Source of the DNA: Hoeflea phototrophica DFL-43
GTDB taxonomy: Bacteria; Pseudomonadota; Alphaproteobacteria; Rhizobiales; Rhizobiaceae
DNA length: 64,000 nucleotides
Direction: 5' to 3'
Assembly: GCF_000154705.2 (NCBI RefSeq)
Contig: NZ_CM002917.1
Span: 2,002,461 to 2,066,460, forward strand
Below are positions 53,129 to 61,452 of this stretch, piece after piece (the first letter of the stretch is position 1; each line of letters opens with the position of its first letter). The position numbers and the translations under genes are program-made. The notes beneath the pieces are model-generated. The model saw only the letters and a program-made list of their open reading frames with translations, had not been told where the DNA came from and ran no database searches.

Positions 53129-54568
53129 ATGGCCATGACCGAATCAGCCGACCGCGAAAATGAAACTGCCAAGCCTGCTCAGCAGCAGGAGACCAGCGAT
53201 CAGAACGAGATTTATGGCGAGGATGGCTCCATCCGCCAGGACTATCTGGCCGCCATTGGCGCAGCGATCGCCGATCGCGATGTGCTGTTTTTGCGCGACC
53301 AGGTCATTCCGCTGCACGAATCGGAACTTGGTGATCTCCTGGAGGCAATCAGCGGTTCTCAGCGCCAGGCGCTGGTTGCATTGCTCGGCGATGATTTCGA
53401 TTTCTCCGCCCTCACCGAGGTCGATGAAGCGATCCGCCTGGAGATCGTCGGTGCGCTGCCCAATGCCAAGATTGCTGAAGCACTGGGCGATCTCGATTCC
53501 GATGATGCCGTTTACATCCTCGAGGATCTTGACGAGGCCGATCAGCGCGAGATTCTTGCTGCCCTGCCGTTCACGGAACGGGTCAGGCTGCGCCGTTCGC
53601 TGGATTATCCCGAAGACACCGCAGGACGGCGTATGCAAACGGAGTTCGTCGCCGTGCCGCCGTTTTGGACGGTCGGCCAGACCATCGACTACATGCGCGA
53701 AGAAGAGGATCTCCCGGATCATTTCAGCCAGATATTTGTGATCGACCCGACCTTCAAACTGGTTGGCGGCGTCGATCTGGACCGGATCCTGCGCACCAAG
53801 CGGCAGGCCCGCATCGAAGATGTGATGGAGGAGACGCGCTATCGCATCGACGCGGAAATGGATCAGGAAGAGGCGGCGCAACTGTTTGAACAGTATGACC
53901 TTCTCTCCGCTGCCGTGGTGGATGAGAACGAGCGCCTGGTGGGCGTGCTGACCATCGATGACGTGGTCGACGTGATCCATGCTGAGGCCGACGAGGACAT
54001 CAAGCGCCTTGGCGGTGTGGGCGACGAAGAGCTTTCCGACAACATCATCTCCACTGTGCGCTCGCGCTTCAGCTGGCTGCTGATCAATCTCGCCACGGCC
54101 ATTCTGGCGTCATGGGTGATCAGCCTGTTTGACGCCACGATCGAACAGATGGTGGCGCTGGCGGTTTTGATGCCGATCGTAGCCTCAATGGGCGGCAATG
54201 CCGGCACCCAGACCATGACCGTGACGGTGCGCGCGCTCGCGACCCGAGACATCGATATCTACAATGCCGGGCGGGTCATCCGCCGTGAGGCTGCCGTTGG
54301 TCTGATCAATGGTGTCCTGTTCGCCGCCATCATTGGTGTTGTCGCCGGCCTCTGGTTTGCCAACAGTTCGCTGGGCGGTATCATAGCTGCGGCCATGGTC
54401 GTCAACATGCTGGCCGCAGCGCTGGCCGGCATCCTGTTGCCGCTGTTGCTCGACAAGATCGGTGCGGACCCGGCCATTGCGTCCGCGGTGTTTGTGACCA
54501 CCGTGACGGATGTTGTTGGCTTCTTCGCATTTCTCGGTCTGGCCGGCTGGTGGCTGGCGCTGGCTTGA
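53129..54568 (+). CDS. mgtE: MgtE-family magnesium transporter
   Basis: 479 aa. N-terminal superhelical domain (about 35-160), two CBS domains (about 165-290, with FVIDPTFKLVGGVDLDRIL and ENERLVGVLTIDDVV), then five membrane helices. The pore region LMPIVASMGGNAGTQT and the acidic TVTDVVGFF in the last helix are conserved. Mg2+ binding to the cytosolic domains gates the channel. ATG 53135 (MTESADREN) is an equal start; neither has a strong ribosome-binding site. Confidence 0.95.
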   Translation: MAMTESADRENETAKPAQQQETSDQNEIYGEDGSIRQDYLAAIGAAIADRDVLFLRDQVIPLHESELGDLLEAISGSQRQALVALLGDDFDFSALTEVDEAIRLEIVGALPNAKIAEALGDLDSDDAVYILEDLDEADQREILAALPFTERVRLRRSLDYPEDTAGRRMQTEFVAVPPFWTVGQTIDYMREEEDLPDHFSQIFVIDPTFKLVGGVDLDRILRTKRQARIEDVMEETRYRIDAEMDQEEAAQLFEQYDLLSAAVVDENERLVGVLTIDDVVDVIHAEADEDIKRLGGVGDEELSDNIISTVRSRFSWLLINLATAILASWVISLFDATIEQMVALAVLMPIVASMGGNAGTQTMTVTVRALATRDIDIYNAGRVIRREAAVGLINGVLFAAIIGVVAGLWFANSSLGGIIAAAMVVNMLAAALAGILLPLLLDKIGADPAIASAVFVTTVTDVVGFFAFLGLAGWWLALA

Positions 54569-54606
54569 ATTGCCGGTGGGGCGATGTGGTCAAGATGCTG
54601 TTTTTG

Positions 54607-54622
54607 ACTTATACGTAAAAGT
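54607..54622. promoter_or_regulatory. MerR-type operator
   Basis: ACTTATACGTAAAAGT is palindromic at 14 of 16 positions around TACGTA. It begins inside a consensus -35 (TTGACT, 54604-54609) and fills the promoter spacer, the usual MerR arrangement. It resembles the ACGT-centred sites of LiuR-type regulators. Confidence 0.6.
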
Positions 54623-54675
54623 AAGACCAAATCCCTCGGGGAGTGATCGCTTCCCTGTGTCAGGAATGTATCGCA

Positions 54676-55062
54676 TTGGACAAATATTACACGATCACGG
54701 AATTGACGCGGGAGTTCGGTATCTCGACACGGACGTTGCGCTTTTACGAGGATGAAGGCCTGATCCACCCTGAGCGCCGCGGCCGTACGCGCCTGTTCAG
54801 GAGTGCGGATCGGCGCCTTATCCAGGAAATCCTGCGCGGCCGGCGGATCGGGTTCACCATCGCCGAAATCCGTGAAATCATCCAGGTCTACCGGGACCCT
54901 CCGGGCGAGGCGGGCCAACTGCGGCTGCTGATGCGCAAGATCGAGGAAAAACGCGAAGACCTGCGCCAAAAGCGCAAGGATATCGATGATACGCTTGTAG
55001 AGCTCGACAATATCGAGGAGTCCTGCCTGACGCGCCTGGCTGAGATTGGCGTCAACACCTAG
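54676..55062 (+). CDS. MerR-family regulator (LiuR-like)
   Basis: 128 aa from TTG 54676 (DKYYTITELTREFGIS); a GTG at 54643 would add 11 residues but has no spaced ribosome-binding site. The winged helix is ITELTREFGISTRTLRFYED. Then come RRGRTRLFRSADRRLIQEIL, RIGFTIAEIREIIQVYRD and a C-terminal coiled coil. The layout resembles LiuR, which controls branched-chain amino acid breakdown, but no liu gene is here. It may regulate itself through the site at 54607. Confidence 0.85.
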   Translation: MDKYYTITELTREFGISTRTLRFYEDEGLIHPERRGRTRLFRSADRRLIQEILRGRRIGFTIAEIREIIQVYRDPPGEAGQLRLLMRKIEEKREDLRQKRKDIDDTLVELDNIEESCLTRLAEIGVNT

Positions 55063-55102
55063 GGACAGGACATATGGGAGTTATCCGCGCAGTCCCGCTG
55101 GA

Positions 55103-55567
55103 TCAGAACCAGCGGCGGACCCGTCTGCAATAGGCTTCATAATCATAGCCAAACAGCGCGATTAGGTGGCTTTCCTCACGCTTAATTGCGAGTGCTTGGG
55201 TCAAGGCACCATTCACCGGAGCCAGCAGCAGCAACCACCCATTGGCGAAGAACAGCGACAACCCAATCATAAGCATGACGTTGGCAACATAGATCGGGTT
55301 TCGCGAGTAGCGGAATGGCCCTTGGGTGACCAGATAGGACGAGCCGCGATGCGGCATGATCGTGGTGCTGCCGTCATTGAGTGTCTTCATGGCCCACAGA
55401 TCAATTGACAGGGCTGCCATGATTACCAGGCCAGCCGCCACGCGCATGCCTGAAAATCCGAAGCCAAGGGGGAAAACCATGTTGAGGATAAAGCCGAGCG
55501 TGACCAGGCCTACAATAAGGATTGGTGGCCAGGGAATCACATTGGGCCGGTTGCGGCGTTCGTTCAT
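55103..55567 (-). CDS. Isoprenylcysteine carboxyl methyltransferase-family membrane protein
   Basis: 154 aa from ATG 55567; ATG 55576 adds three residues. Four to five membrane helices. The C-terminal half carries the ICMT/phospholipid methyltransferase pattern LVTQGPFRYSRNPIYVAN and a terminal FGYDYEAYCRRVRRWF. Bacterial members methylate unknown substrates. It lies 58 bp downstream of the DUF1624 gene on the same strand. Confidence 0.85.
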   Translation of the reverse strand: MNERRNRPNVIPWPPILIVGLVTLGFILNMVFPLGFGFSGMRVAAGLVIMAALSIDLWAMKTLNDGSTTIMPHRGSSYLVTQGPFRYSRNPIYVANVMLMIGLSLFFANGWLLLLAPVNGALTQALAIKREESHLIALFGYDYEAYCRRVRRWF

Positions 55568-55625
55568 AGTCTCCATGTCCAAACCGGGCAGTCGCCCACA
55601 AAATATGTCAAAGTCGCAAGACAGC

Positions 55626-56645
55626 TCACTGTTGCGCCGTCGCCGTGCATTGGTTGGCAATGGCAGGAATCCTGCTGTCCGTTTCAGACGTTACACTGCC
55701 GGCAACAACCGCTTCAAACAGGCCCTTCGACAACAATTCATCGGTGACGCAGGAGCAAAACCGCTGGCAAAAGCCGCTTTCAGTCTGAACCGCGCAGCCC
55801 GAGCGGCACTCGTTGATGAAACCGCGAACCGGATCTGCCGGTGCCGGCGGCGCCACCTGGGCAAAGGTCCAGATCAGAGCCAACAACACCGGTTGGTGCA
55901 GCAAATAGAAGGCAAGACTGTGACGGCCGCAAAACTGCGTCAGCCGGCTGAAAACACTGCCGCCGGTTTCAATACTGGCAAGTCTGGCTGCAAGACCGTG
56001 CTTGATCGCAAGCTTGGACAGTCCGAGCCCGACCAGGAATGGACCGAGCCACGGCATCAGCGGCACGAAATCATTCGAGCGAGGCGGAATGCTGTGCAAC
56101 CCCACCCAGTAGAGCCAAAGCGTGTTGAACATGTCGTCCCGGTAAAACTGCGGCAACGCCAGACACATTGCGCCTGCGGCGATCGCAATCACACCCGGCA
56201 GGGGCAGAAAAGCCAGTCCGATCACACTTGAAAGTGCAATGGCATGCAGAATGCCGAAAAAGATAAAACTCTCCGGCGTTGCATAGAAGGTGACCAGGGT
56301 GATCAGACCGGCCGCACCGGCAATCATGGCCAGCCGTTTCAAGAAGGCTTGTGGCCTGAGCCCGGCACTATCGGCGAGCGCAAGGCTGATTCCAGCCAGA
56401 CACAGAAAAGACCCGGCGATCAGCCGCGCATAAAGCTTCAGCCACCCGTGTCCGGTCGTGCCGGGGTCAAGATAGCCGAACAGCTCGAGATCCCAGGAGA
56501 AATGGTAGGTTGCCATGGCAAACAGGGCCAGGCCGCGGGCGAGGTCAAGTGCCAAGATCCGTCCTACCGGTCGCCCGGGTGCCTGATTTGGCACTTGCCC
56601 GGGTGCCGGGCCGGCTACCTGGCCCTTGTCGGCAATTTTACTCAA
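55626..56645 (-). CDS. DUF1624 / heparan-alpha-glucosaminide acetyltransferase-like membrane protein
   Basis: 339 aa from TTG 56645 (GGAGA 7 bp upstream). After a Pro/Gly-rich N-terminus, about eight to nine membrane helices start at RILALDLARGLALFAMATYH, the region with the acyltransferase-type Asp/His. FCGRHSLAFYLLHQPVL is near the end of the membrane domain. The soluble C-terminal tail holds a cysteine cluster (ECRSGCAVQTESGFCQRFCS). Presumed to acylate an envelope glycan; the substrate is unknown. Confidence 0.8.
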   Translation of the reverse strand: MSKIADKGQVAGPAPGQVPNQAPGRPVGRILALDLARGLALFAMATYHFSWDLELFGYLDPGTTGHGWLKLYARLIAGSFLCLAGISLALADSAGLRPQAFLKRLAMIAGAAGLITLVTFYATPESFIFFGILHAIALSSVIGLAFLPLPGVIAIAAGAMCLALPQFYRDDMFNTLWLYWVGLHSIPPRSNDFVPLMPWLGPFLVGLGLSKLAIKHGLAARLASIETGGSVFSRLTQFCGRHSLAFYLLHQPVLLALIWTFAQVAPPAPADPVRGFINECRSGCAVQTESGFCQRFCSCVTDELLSKGLFEAVVAGSVTSETDSRIPAIANQCTATAQQ

Positions 56646-56833
56646 GCTATGGTCTCCAAAAAGGACTCGGCACCGTCCACGTCTCGCACAAGACCGGGAT
56701 AAACAGAAGGGCGCGATTATGCATCGGGTGAAAGCAGTGGAAGCCAGAACTTCCAATCCCGGCCTATGGCGGTTCTACCGCTGGGTACGTGCCGAGGGTC
56801 TTTCAAGCCAGGCCCGCTCAGGCCTTGGGGAAA

Positions 56834-57748
56834 CTAAGACTGTGCGCCTGATTGCGACTTGTCCTTGCCGGCAGCCACATAGAGCCCTGACAACACGAGG
56901 CCCAGCGCGACCATGCCATTGAGTGTGATGGGTTCGCCCAGCAGCAGGATGCCCAGAGCCATGCCGAAAACCGGGATCATGTTGACGGTCAGTGAAAACC
57001 GCGAATAGCCGATGGTATTGATCAGATTGAATCGCAGGATGTAAGCGATCCCGGTCGGGAACAGACCCAGATAGATCAATGCAGTGACGGCCGGAACGGA
57101 CAAGCCTGTCTTGGGTGTTCCTTCGATAAAAAATGCCAGCGGAAACAGCGCTGCGGCTCCGATCGCCAGGGCGAGACAGGCAAGCCGCACTGGCGGCATT
57201 GTGATTCTCCGGATCATCAGACCGGCCATCACGTAGCTGCACGATGCCGCCAGCATGACCAGCTTGGCTTGAAAGGAGCCGTCGGCCAGACCCGCGAAGG
57301 CGCTCGGCCCGACAAGCACCACAATACCGGCAAAGCCCAGCAGGACCGAAATCAGTTTGCGTTTGGTGAAGCGGTCATCATCGGTCAGGAAGTGGCTTCC
57401 GACCAGCGCCAGGAAGGGTCCGGTTCCCATCAGAAGCGCCATCACACTGGCGTCAAGGGTCAAGCCCGACCAGGAGACAAGAACGAACGGCAAAACCACA
57501 TTGAGCATCGCCATGCCGACAATCAGCAGCCATTGCGCACGGGTTTGCGGCCAGGTCATCCCGCGCCAGAGCGCGTAGGGAAGAAGCACCAGAAATCCCA
57601 GCCCGACCCGAATCGCTGCGAGCCAGACCGGTCCCGTTTCCGGCACGGCGATGCGAATCGCGACAAAACCGGAAGCCCAGATCATAGCTGCCAGAACCAT
57701 CATGGTCAGATCGAGCCGGTTGGGGTTTCTAATTGAAGGGGAGAGCAT
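56834..57748 (-). CDS. EamA/DMT-family transporter
   Basis: 304 aa with ten membrane helices in two EamA repeats (about 15-145 and 155-295). The first repeat opens with MMVLAAMIWASGFVAIRIA and the second closes with GEPITLNGMVALGLVLSGLY. Such proteins export or import metabolites such as amino acids; the substrate is unknown. It lies 21 bp downstream of the DUF3253 gene, so it ends a small operon. Confidence 0.9.
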   Translation of the reverse strand: MLSPSIRNPNRLDLTMMVLAAMIWASGFVAIRIAVPETGPVWLAAIRVGLGFLVLLPYALWRGMTWPQTRAQWLLIVGMAMLNVVLPFVLVSWSGLTLDASVMALLMGTGPFLALVGSHFLTDDDRFTKRKLISVLLGFAGIVVLVGPSAFAGLADGSFQAKLVMLAASCSYVMAGLMIRRITMPPVRLACLALAIGAAALFPLAFFIEGTPKTGLSVPAVTALIYLGLFPTGIAYILRFNLINTIGYSRFSLTVNMIPVFGMALGILLLGEPITLNGMVALGLVLSGLYVAAGKDKSQSGAQS

Positions 57749-57769
57749 GGTCGCGCAGCGCTTGATGGT

Positions 57770-58078
57770 TCATCGGTTTGCCGGTTTGCAGGCGTCGGGG
57801 AGGGCGAGACGGTATACGCCGCGAAAACTGTCCGGATCAGCGACGCGTTTTCCCTTGCGCAGGATCTGGATCTGCCCAGCCGTGGCCATTTCCACGGCCA
57901 CCTGCCGTATCGGCTTCATCAGCAGCCGCCAGTTCTTTTCATCCGGACCTGCGAGCGAGCGTGCAGCTTCGGAAGGGCAAATGCTCTTGCCCGGCTGGCG
58001 CTGGGACAAAAGAGTGATGATGGCGGACCGAAGCCGCTCGGCATTTGGTGCCTGGCCGGGCGTTTGGAAAGATGTCAC
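57770..58078 (-). CDS. DUF3253-family protein
   Basis: 102 aa from GTG 58078, which overlaps the DUF599 stop (GTGA). The family core is LRSAIITLLSQRQPGKSICP, SEAARSL and WRLLMKPIRQVAVEMATAGQ, a winged-helix-like shape. The last part binds the motif RKGKRVADPDSFRGVYRL. Function is not established. The overlap implies translational coupling to DUF599. Confidence 0.85.
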   Translation of the reverse strand: MTSFQTPGQAPNAERLRSAIITLLSQRQPGKSICPSEAARSLAGPDEKNWRLLMKPIRQVAVEMATAGQIQILRKGKRVADPDSFRGVYRLALPDACKPANR

Positions 58079-58770
58079 TTGGTGGAGGTGTCCTTGAGAA
58101 TGGCGGAACGGGCGTTGGACAGGAACTGCCGCCGCAGCAACACCAACACAACAAGTGTCGTCGAGCCGATCAGCACATAGGGCCCTGCAAACCAACCCAG
58201 ATAGCCGATCGACATGAAGATGGCGCGCAAGCCCGCATTGAAATGCCGTCCAGCCAGGATGTTGATCTCTGCGGCCCGGTCGGCGCTGGCGTCAAGCTCA
58301 GCCATGTTGCCGGCAACGTCGCCTTTCATAGGTATCGCGCCAAACAGGATCGAAGAATAGTTGAACAGCCGGTAGGACCAGCCAAACTTGAAAAACGCAT
58401 AGGCGAAGATCCCGATCAGGCCGAACACCTTGGCCTCGAATGCGACGCGGTCTGCCACAAGCGGAATTGGCAGGTCACCGGCGACGTCGAGCACCTGTTC
58501 GGTCGATCCAAGAAGCGCAAAGCAGCCACCGATCGCAAGGATTGTGGTGGAGGCAAAGAAAGCGGTGCCGTTCTGCAGGCCAGCGAGGATCGCCGTGTCG
58601 ATCATCCGGAGATCGCGCCGGGCGGCTGTGCGCATCCAAAGCCGCCGGTTCTCGTTCATGGCGCGCGTCAGGCTGATCCGCCGGATCGGAATCCGGCCGT
58701 CTGTGAGCGCCGCAAACCCGACCCATCCCAGAGCGAACCATGCGATTGCTATGTAATCGAAATCACTCAT
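58075..58770 (-). CDS. DUF599-family membrane protein
   Basis: 231 aa with about four to five membrane helices (ALGWVGFAAL, TAILAGLQNGTAFFASTTIL, GLIGIFAYAFFKFGWSYR, GPYVLIGSTTLVVLVLL). The motif MNENRRLWMRTAARRDLRMI between the first helices is typical of DUF599. Function is unknown. It is first of an operon with DUF3253 and the EamA transporter. Confidence 0.88.
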   Translation of the reverse strand: MSDFDYIAIAWFALGWVGFAALTDGRIPIRRISLTRAMNENRRLWMRTAARRDLRMIDTAILAGLQNGTAFFASTTILAIGGCFALLGSTEQVLDVAGDLPIPLVADRVAFEAKVFGLIGIFAYAFFKFGWSYRLFNYSSILFGAIPMKGDVAGNMAELDASADRAAEINILAGRHFNAGLRAIFMSIGYLGWFAGPYVLIGSTTLVVLVLLRRQFLSNARSAILKDTSTK

Positions 58771-59080
58771 GCAGCGGTTTTGACATGTGCGCGGCAGCTT
58801 GGCAAAGGCTCAATTGCAATGGGTTTCGGCAACCGGATATTTACCAATGTGGTCGAACTGTGGACAACGAGCAAAGGTCGAATAAGCACAAACGTCGTCA
58901 AGCCCTTGATTTATCGTCAAGCCATGCGTGGAGCGTATGGCTGTTATGAAAACATTGCCACAGGTTTGCCTTTTTTGCAGTTGCGAAGGAATTATCAAAT
59001 CGTTAAACACCCTCTCACAAGCCGAGCGGACCTGACGGGTTACGCGGCCTGGAACTTGCAGCACCTCAACCGGAGCTAAT
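58771..59080. other. 310-bp region with short direct repeats
   Basis: CGTCAAGCC occurs at 58898-58906 and again at 58917-58925, 19 bp apart. CTTGA-TTTATCG-TCAAG lies between and over them (58907-58923). No gene is seen. The promoter of the 33-aa gene should lie here; I could not place it. Confidence 0.4.
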
Positions 59081-59182
59081 ATGGAAGAGACCGCACAGAA
59101 ATCCTGCTGGGGCATTACAGCCCGCGCAGTGATCGGATTTTCAGGACTTCTCGCACTGGCCTACCTTTTCGGCGGCATCTGA
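59081..59182 (+). CDS. 33-aa single-pass membrane protein
   Basis: Thirty-three residues: a short charged N-terminus (MEETAQKSCWGITAR) and one membrane helix (AVIGFSGLLALAYLFGGI). CGGAG lies 6 bp before the ATG, and a strong terminator starts 20 bp after the stop, so it forms a complete transcription unit. I do not recognise a family. The combined ribosome-binding site, helix and terminator make a real gene likely. Confidence 0.68.
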   Translation: MEETAQKSCWGITARAVIGFSGLLALAYLFGGI

Positions 59183-59202
59183 GCGAATTTCAAAGACAAT
59201 TG

Positions 59203-59240
59203 GCAGCGCTTGACCTTGAATGTGTCGGCGCTGCTTTTTT
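59203..59240 (+). terminator. Terminator of the 33-aa gene
   Basis: GCAGCGC (59203-59209) and GCGCTGC (59228-59234) pair perfectly and are followed by TTTTTT. Confidence 0.8.
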
Positions 59241-59482
59241 ATGACCGCTCCCAACCCTGCCCACCATCATCGTTTTGTCGCTTCCGCGGCATTTGCTGTC
59301 GGCGGATTGACGCTGGCGCCGCTTGCCCTCATGTAGGTTTGAAGTCTCGCACCGTATTGCATCGCCGCCTCTGATCATCCGCAGGGACAGACGCGATGGT
59401 GCGGCGCTTCGAAGGGATGAATGTACGGTTTCCTTCAGATGAACTCATTTGAATGCGGCACGTAGCAGAGGACGGCCAGCCG

Positions 59483-60883
59483 ATGTTTCTATCAGTTTTC
59501 GATGTGTTCAAGATCGGGGTCGGTCCTTCGAGCTCGCACACGATGGGGCCGATGTCAGCCGCAGTGCGATTCCTTGATGAGGTCGCCAGTCCGGATTGGG
59601 TCCGTCCGTCCGGCGCGAATGTTTTCTCCGTCACTGCCAGTCTGCATGGATCGCTGGCCTTTACCGGCGTCGGCCACGGCACGGGCAGGGCGGTGATTCT
59701 CGGTCTCACCGGCGAACTCCCCGATCAGGTCGATCCTGACCGCATGGACGCCATCATCGCCGAAGTTGAGAGAACCAGGCGAATCGCGCCGCCTGGTCAT
59801 CCGGAGTATCAGTTCGATCCACGGACCGATCTGGTTTTCGACAAGAAACATCCGCTTCCAGGCCATGCAAACGGCATGACATTTACCGCCTATGACCGGG
59901 ACGGCGCGATGCTGCTCAAACGGGTCTACTATTCCATCGGCGGCGGTTTCGTGGTCACCGATACCGAGCTCGAAGCGCTCAAATCTGTCAAAGAGGTCAA
60001 GACCGACAAGAGCGTTCCCTATCCCTTCGCCCACGCCAAGGAGATGCTCGAGATGGCTGCGCGCTCCGGCCTGTCGATCGCACAGATGAAGCGGGCCAAT
60101 GAAGAAGTGCACATGTCGGGCGAAGAGCTAGATGCCGGGTTGGACCGGATATGGGGCGCGATGAGCGGCTGTATCGACCGCGGGCTGGTGGGCGAGGGCA
60201 TCATGCCGGGGGGGCTCAAGGTGCGTCGCCGCGCCCGCATTCTTCACGAACAGTTGCAGGAGGAATGGCGCCAGAACCGCCGCAATCCTCTGCTTGCCAA
60301 TGACTGGCTGAGCGTCTACGCCATGGCCGTCAATGAGGAAAATGCGGCCGGCAGCCGCGTCGTCACAGCGCCGACCAACGGCGCAGCTGGCGTGATACCA
60401 GCGACCATCCGCTACATGCTGCAATTCCACGATGGCGCCGACACCAAAGCGGTGCACGATTACCTGCTCACCGCAGCGGCCATCGGCGGCATCATCAAGC
60501 ACAATGCTTCGATCTCCGGTGCCGAAGTCGGCTGCCAGGGCGAGGTCGGTTCCGCTGCGGCGATGTCGGCCGCGGGACTGGCTGCGGTCATGGGTGGAAC
60601 GCCCGAACAGATAGAAAACGCGGCTGAAATCGCACTCGAACACCATCTGGGAATGACCTGTGATCCGGTGGGTGGGCTGGTTCAGGTGCCCTGTATCGAG
60701 CGCAATGCGCTTGGGGCAGTCAAGGCGGTCACCGCCGCATCCCTGGCGATGAAAGGCGATGGACAGCATTTCGTCCCGCTCGACGCCTGTATCGAAACCA
60801 TGCGCCAGACCGGGCTCGACATGAACGAACGCTACAAGGAAACCTCGACCGGCGGCCTTGCGGTCAATGTCGTGGAGTGTTGA
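59483..60883 (+). CDS. sdaA: L-serine ammonia-lyase (iron-sulfur type)
   Basis: 466 aa from ATG 59483 (AGAGGA upstream; ten more codons are open). Converts L-serine to pyruvate and ammonia. The N-terminal beta domain starts [15 protein letters not shown]. The alpha domain holds the 4Fe-4S ligands Cys351 (GCQGEVG), Cys393 (MTCDPVGG) and Cys404 (VPCIERN). The C-terminal Cys467-like end (NVVEC) matches the tail that folds into the active site in known enzymes. It is a one-chain type. The 300 bp before it hold the upstream terminator and nothing else I can support. Confidence 0.96.
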   Translation: MFLSVFDVFKIGVGPSSSHTMGPMSAAVRFLDEVASPDWVRPSGANVFSVTASLHGSLAFTGVGHGTGRAVILGLTGELPDQVDPDRMDAIIAEVERTRRIAPPGHPEYQFDPRTDLVFDKKHPLPGHANGMTFTAYDRDGAMLLKRVYYSIGGGFVVTDTELEALKSVKEVKTDKSVPYPFAHAKEMLEMAARSGLSIAQMKRANEEVHMSGEELDAGLDRIWGAMSGCIDRGLVGEGIMPGGLKVRRRARILHEQLQEEWRQNRRNPLLANDWLSVYAMAVNEENAAGSRVVTAPTNGAAGVIPATIRYMLQFHDGADTKAVHDYLLTAAAIGGIIKHNASISGAEVGCQGEVGSAAAMSAAGLAAVMGGTPEQIENAAEIALEHHLGMTCDPVGGLVQVPCIERNALGAVKAVTAASLAMKGDGQHFVPLDACIETMRQTGLDMNERYKETSTGGLAVNVVEC

Positions 60884-60982
60884 TGGCCTGAAACAGACCA
60901 AAGCGGGGTGCGCCTGTGGATGGCGGCCGGTTTGCCGCTGCGGCGGGTTGACCGCGACGGGTGCGAGCCCGACATATTGCGC

Positions 60983-61420
60983 ATGGCTCTCCACATGCTC
61001 AAACTCTGCGTCGGCGCTGAAAGCGTCGAAGATCACAAACACTGGGTCGAAAGCCGCCTGGCTGCTCAAAAAGCGGCGGGTGTGACGCCAGAGCAGTTTC
61101 ACACCACCCGAATGGTGCCCAAGCGCGCAGCCGAATTGCTGGATGGCGGCTCGCTCTACTGGGTGATCAAGGGCAATATCCAGGCCCGTCAGCGGTTGAT
61201 CGATGTCAGACCCTTTGTCGATACCGATGGCATTTCGCGATGTCATCTGGTGCTCGAGCCGGTCCTGCACGAGACGTCCTGGGCGCCGCGGCGGCCGTTT
61301 CAGGGCTGGCGTTACCTTGATCCCGACGATGCGCCGCCCGATCTTGGGGCATCACATCAAGGTGGCGATGATTTGCCGGCGGAGCTCAAGCGCGAGCTTG
61401 CAGGGCTTGGGCTTCTGTAA
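60983..61420 (+). CDS. DUF1489-family protein
   Basis: 145 aa from ATG 60983 (MALHMLKLCVGAESVEDH), the usual start of the family; the upstream frame has no support. HTTRMVPKRAAELLDGGSLY, WVIKGNIQARQRLIDVRPF and the ending with PRRPFQGWRYLDPDDAPPDL are typical. Function is unknown, and members are found mainly in alphaproteobacteria. It lies 99 bp after sdaA and converges on the autotransporter. Confidence 0.9.
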   Translation: MALHMLKLCVGAESVEDHKHWVESRLAAQKAAGVTPEQFHTTRMVPKRAAELLDGGSLYWVIKGNIQARQRLIDVRPFVDTDGISRCHLVLEPVLHETSWAPRRPFQGWRYLDPDDAPPDLGASHQGGDDLPAELKRELAGLGLL

Positions 61421-61452
61421 TGCAATGATGTTTTCGGGGCATGGGCGCGCGA

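Noticed and set aside
57269..57736. 155-codon plus-strand frame antisense to the EamA transporter
   Set aside because: Highly charged Gln/His/Arg-rich product, the usual reverse of a membrane-protein gene.
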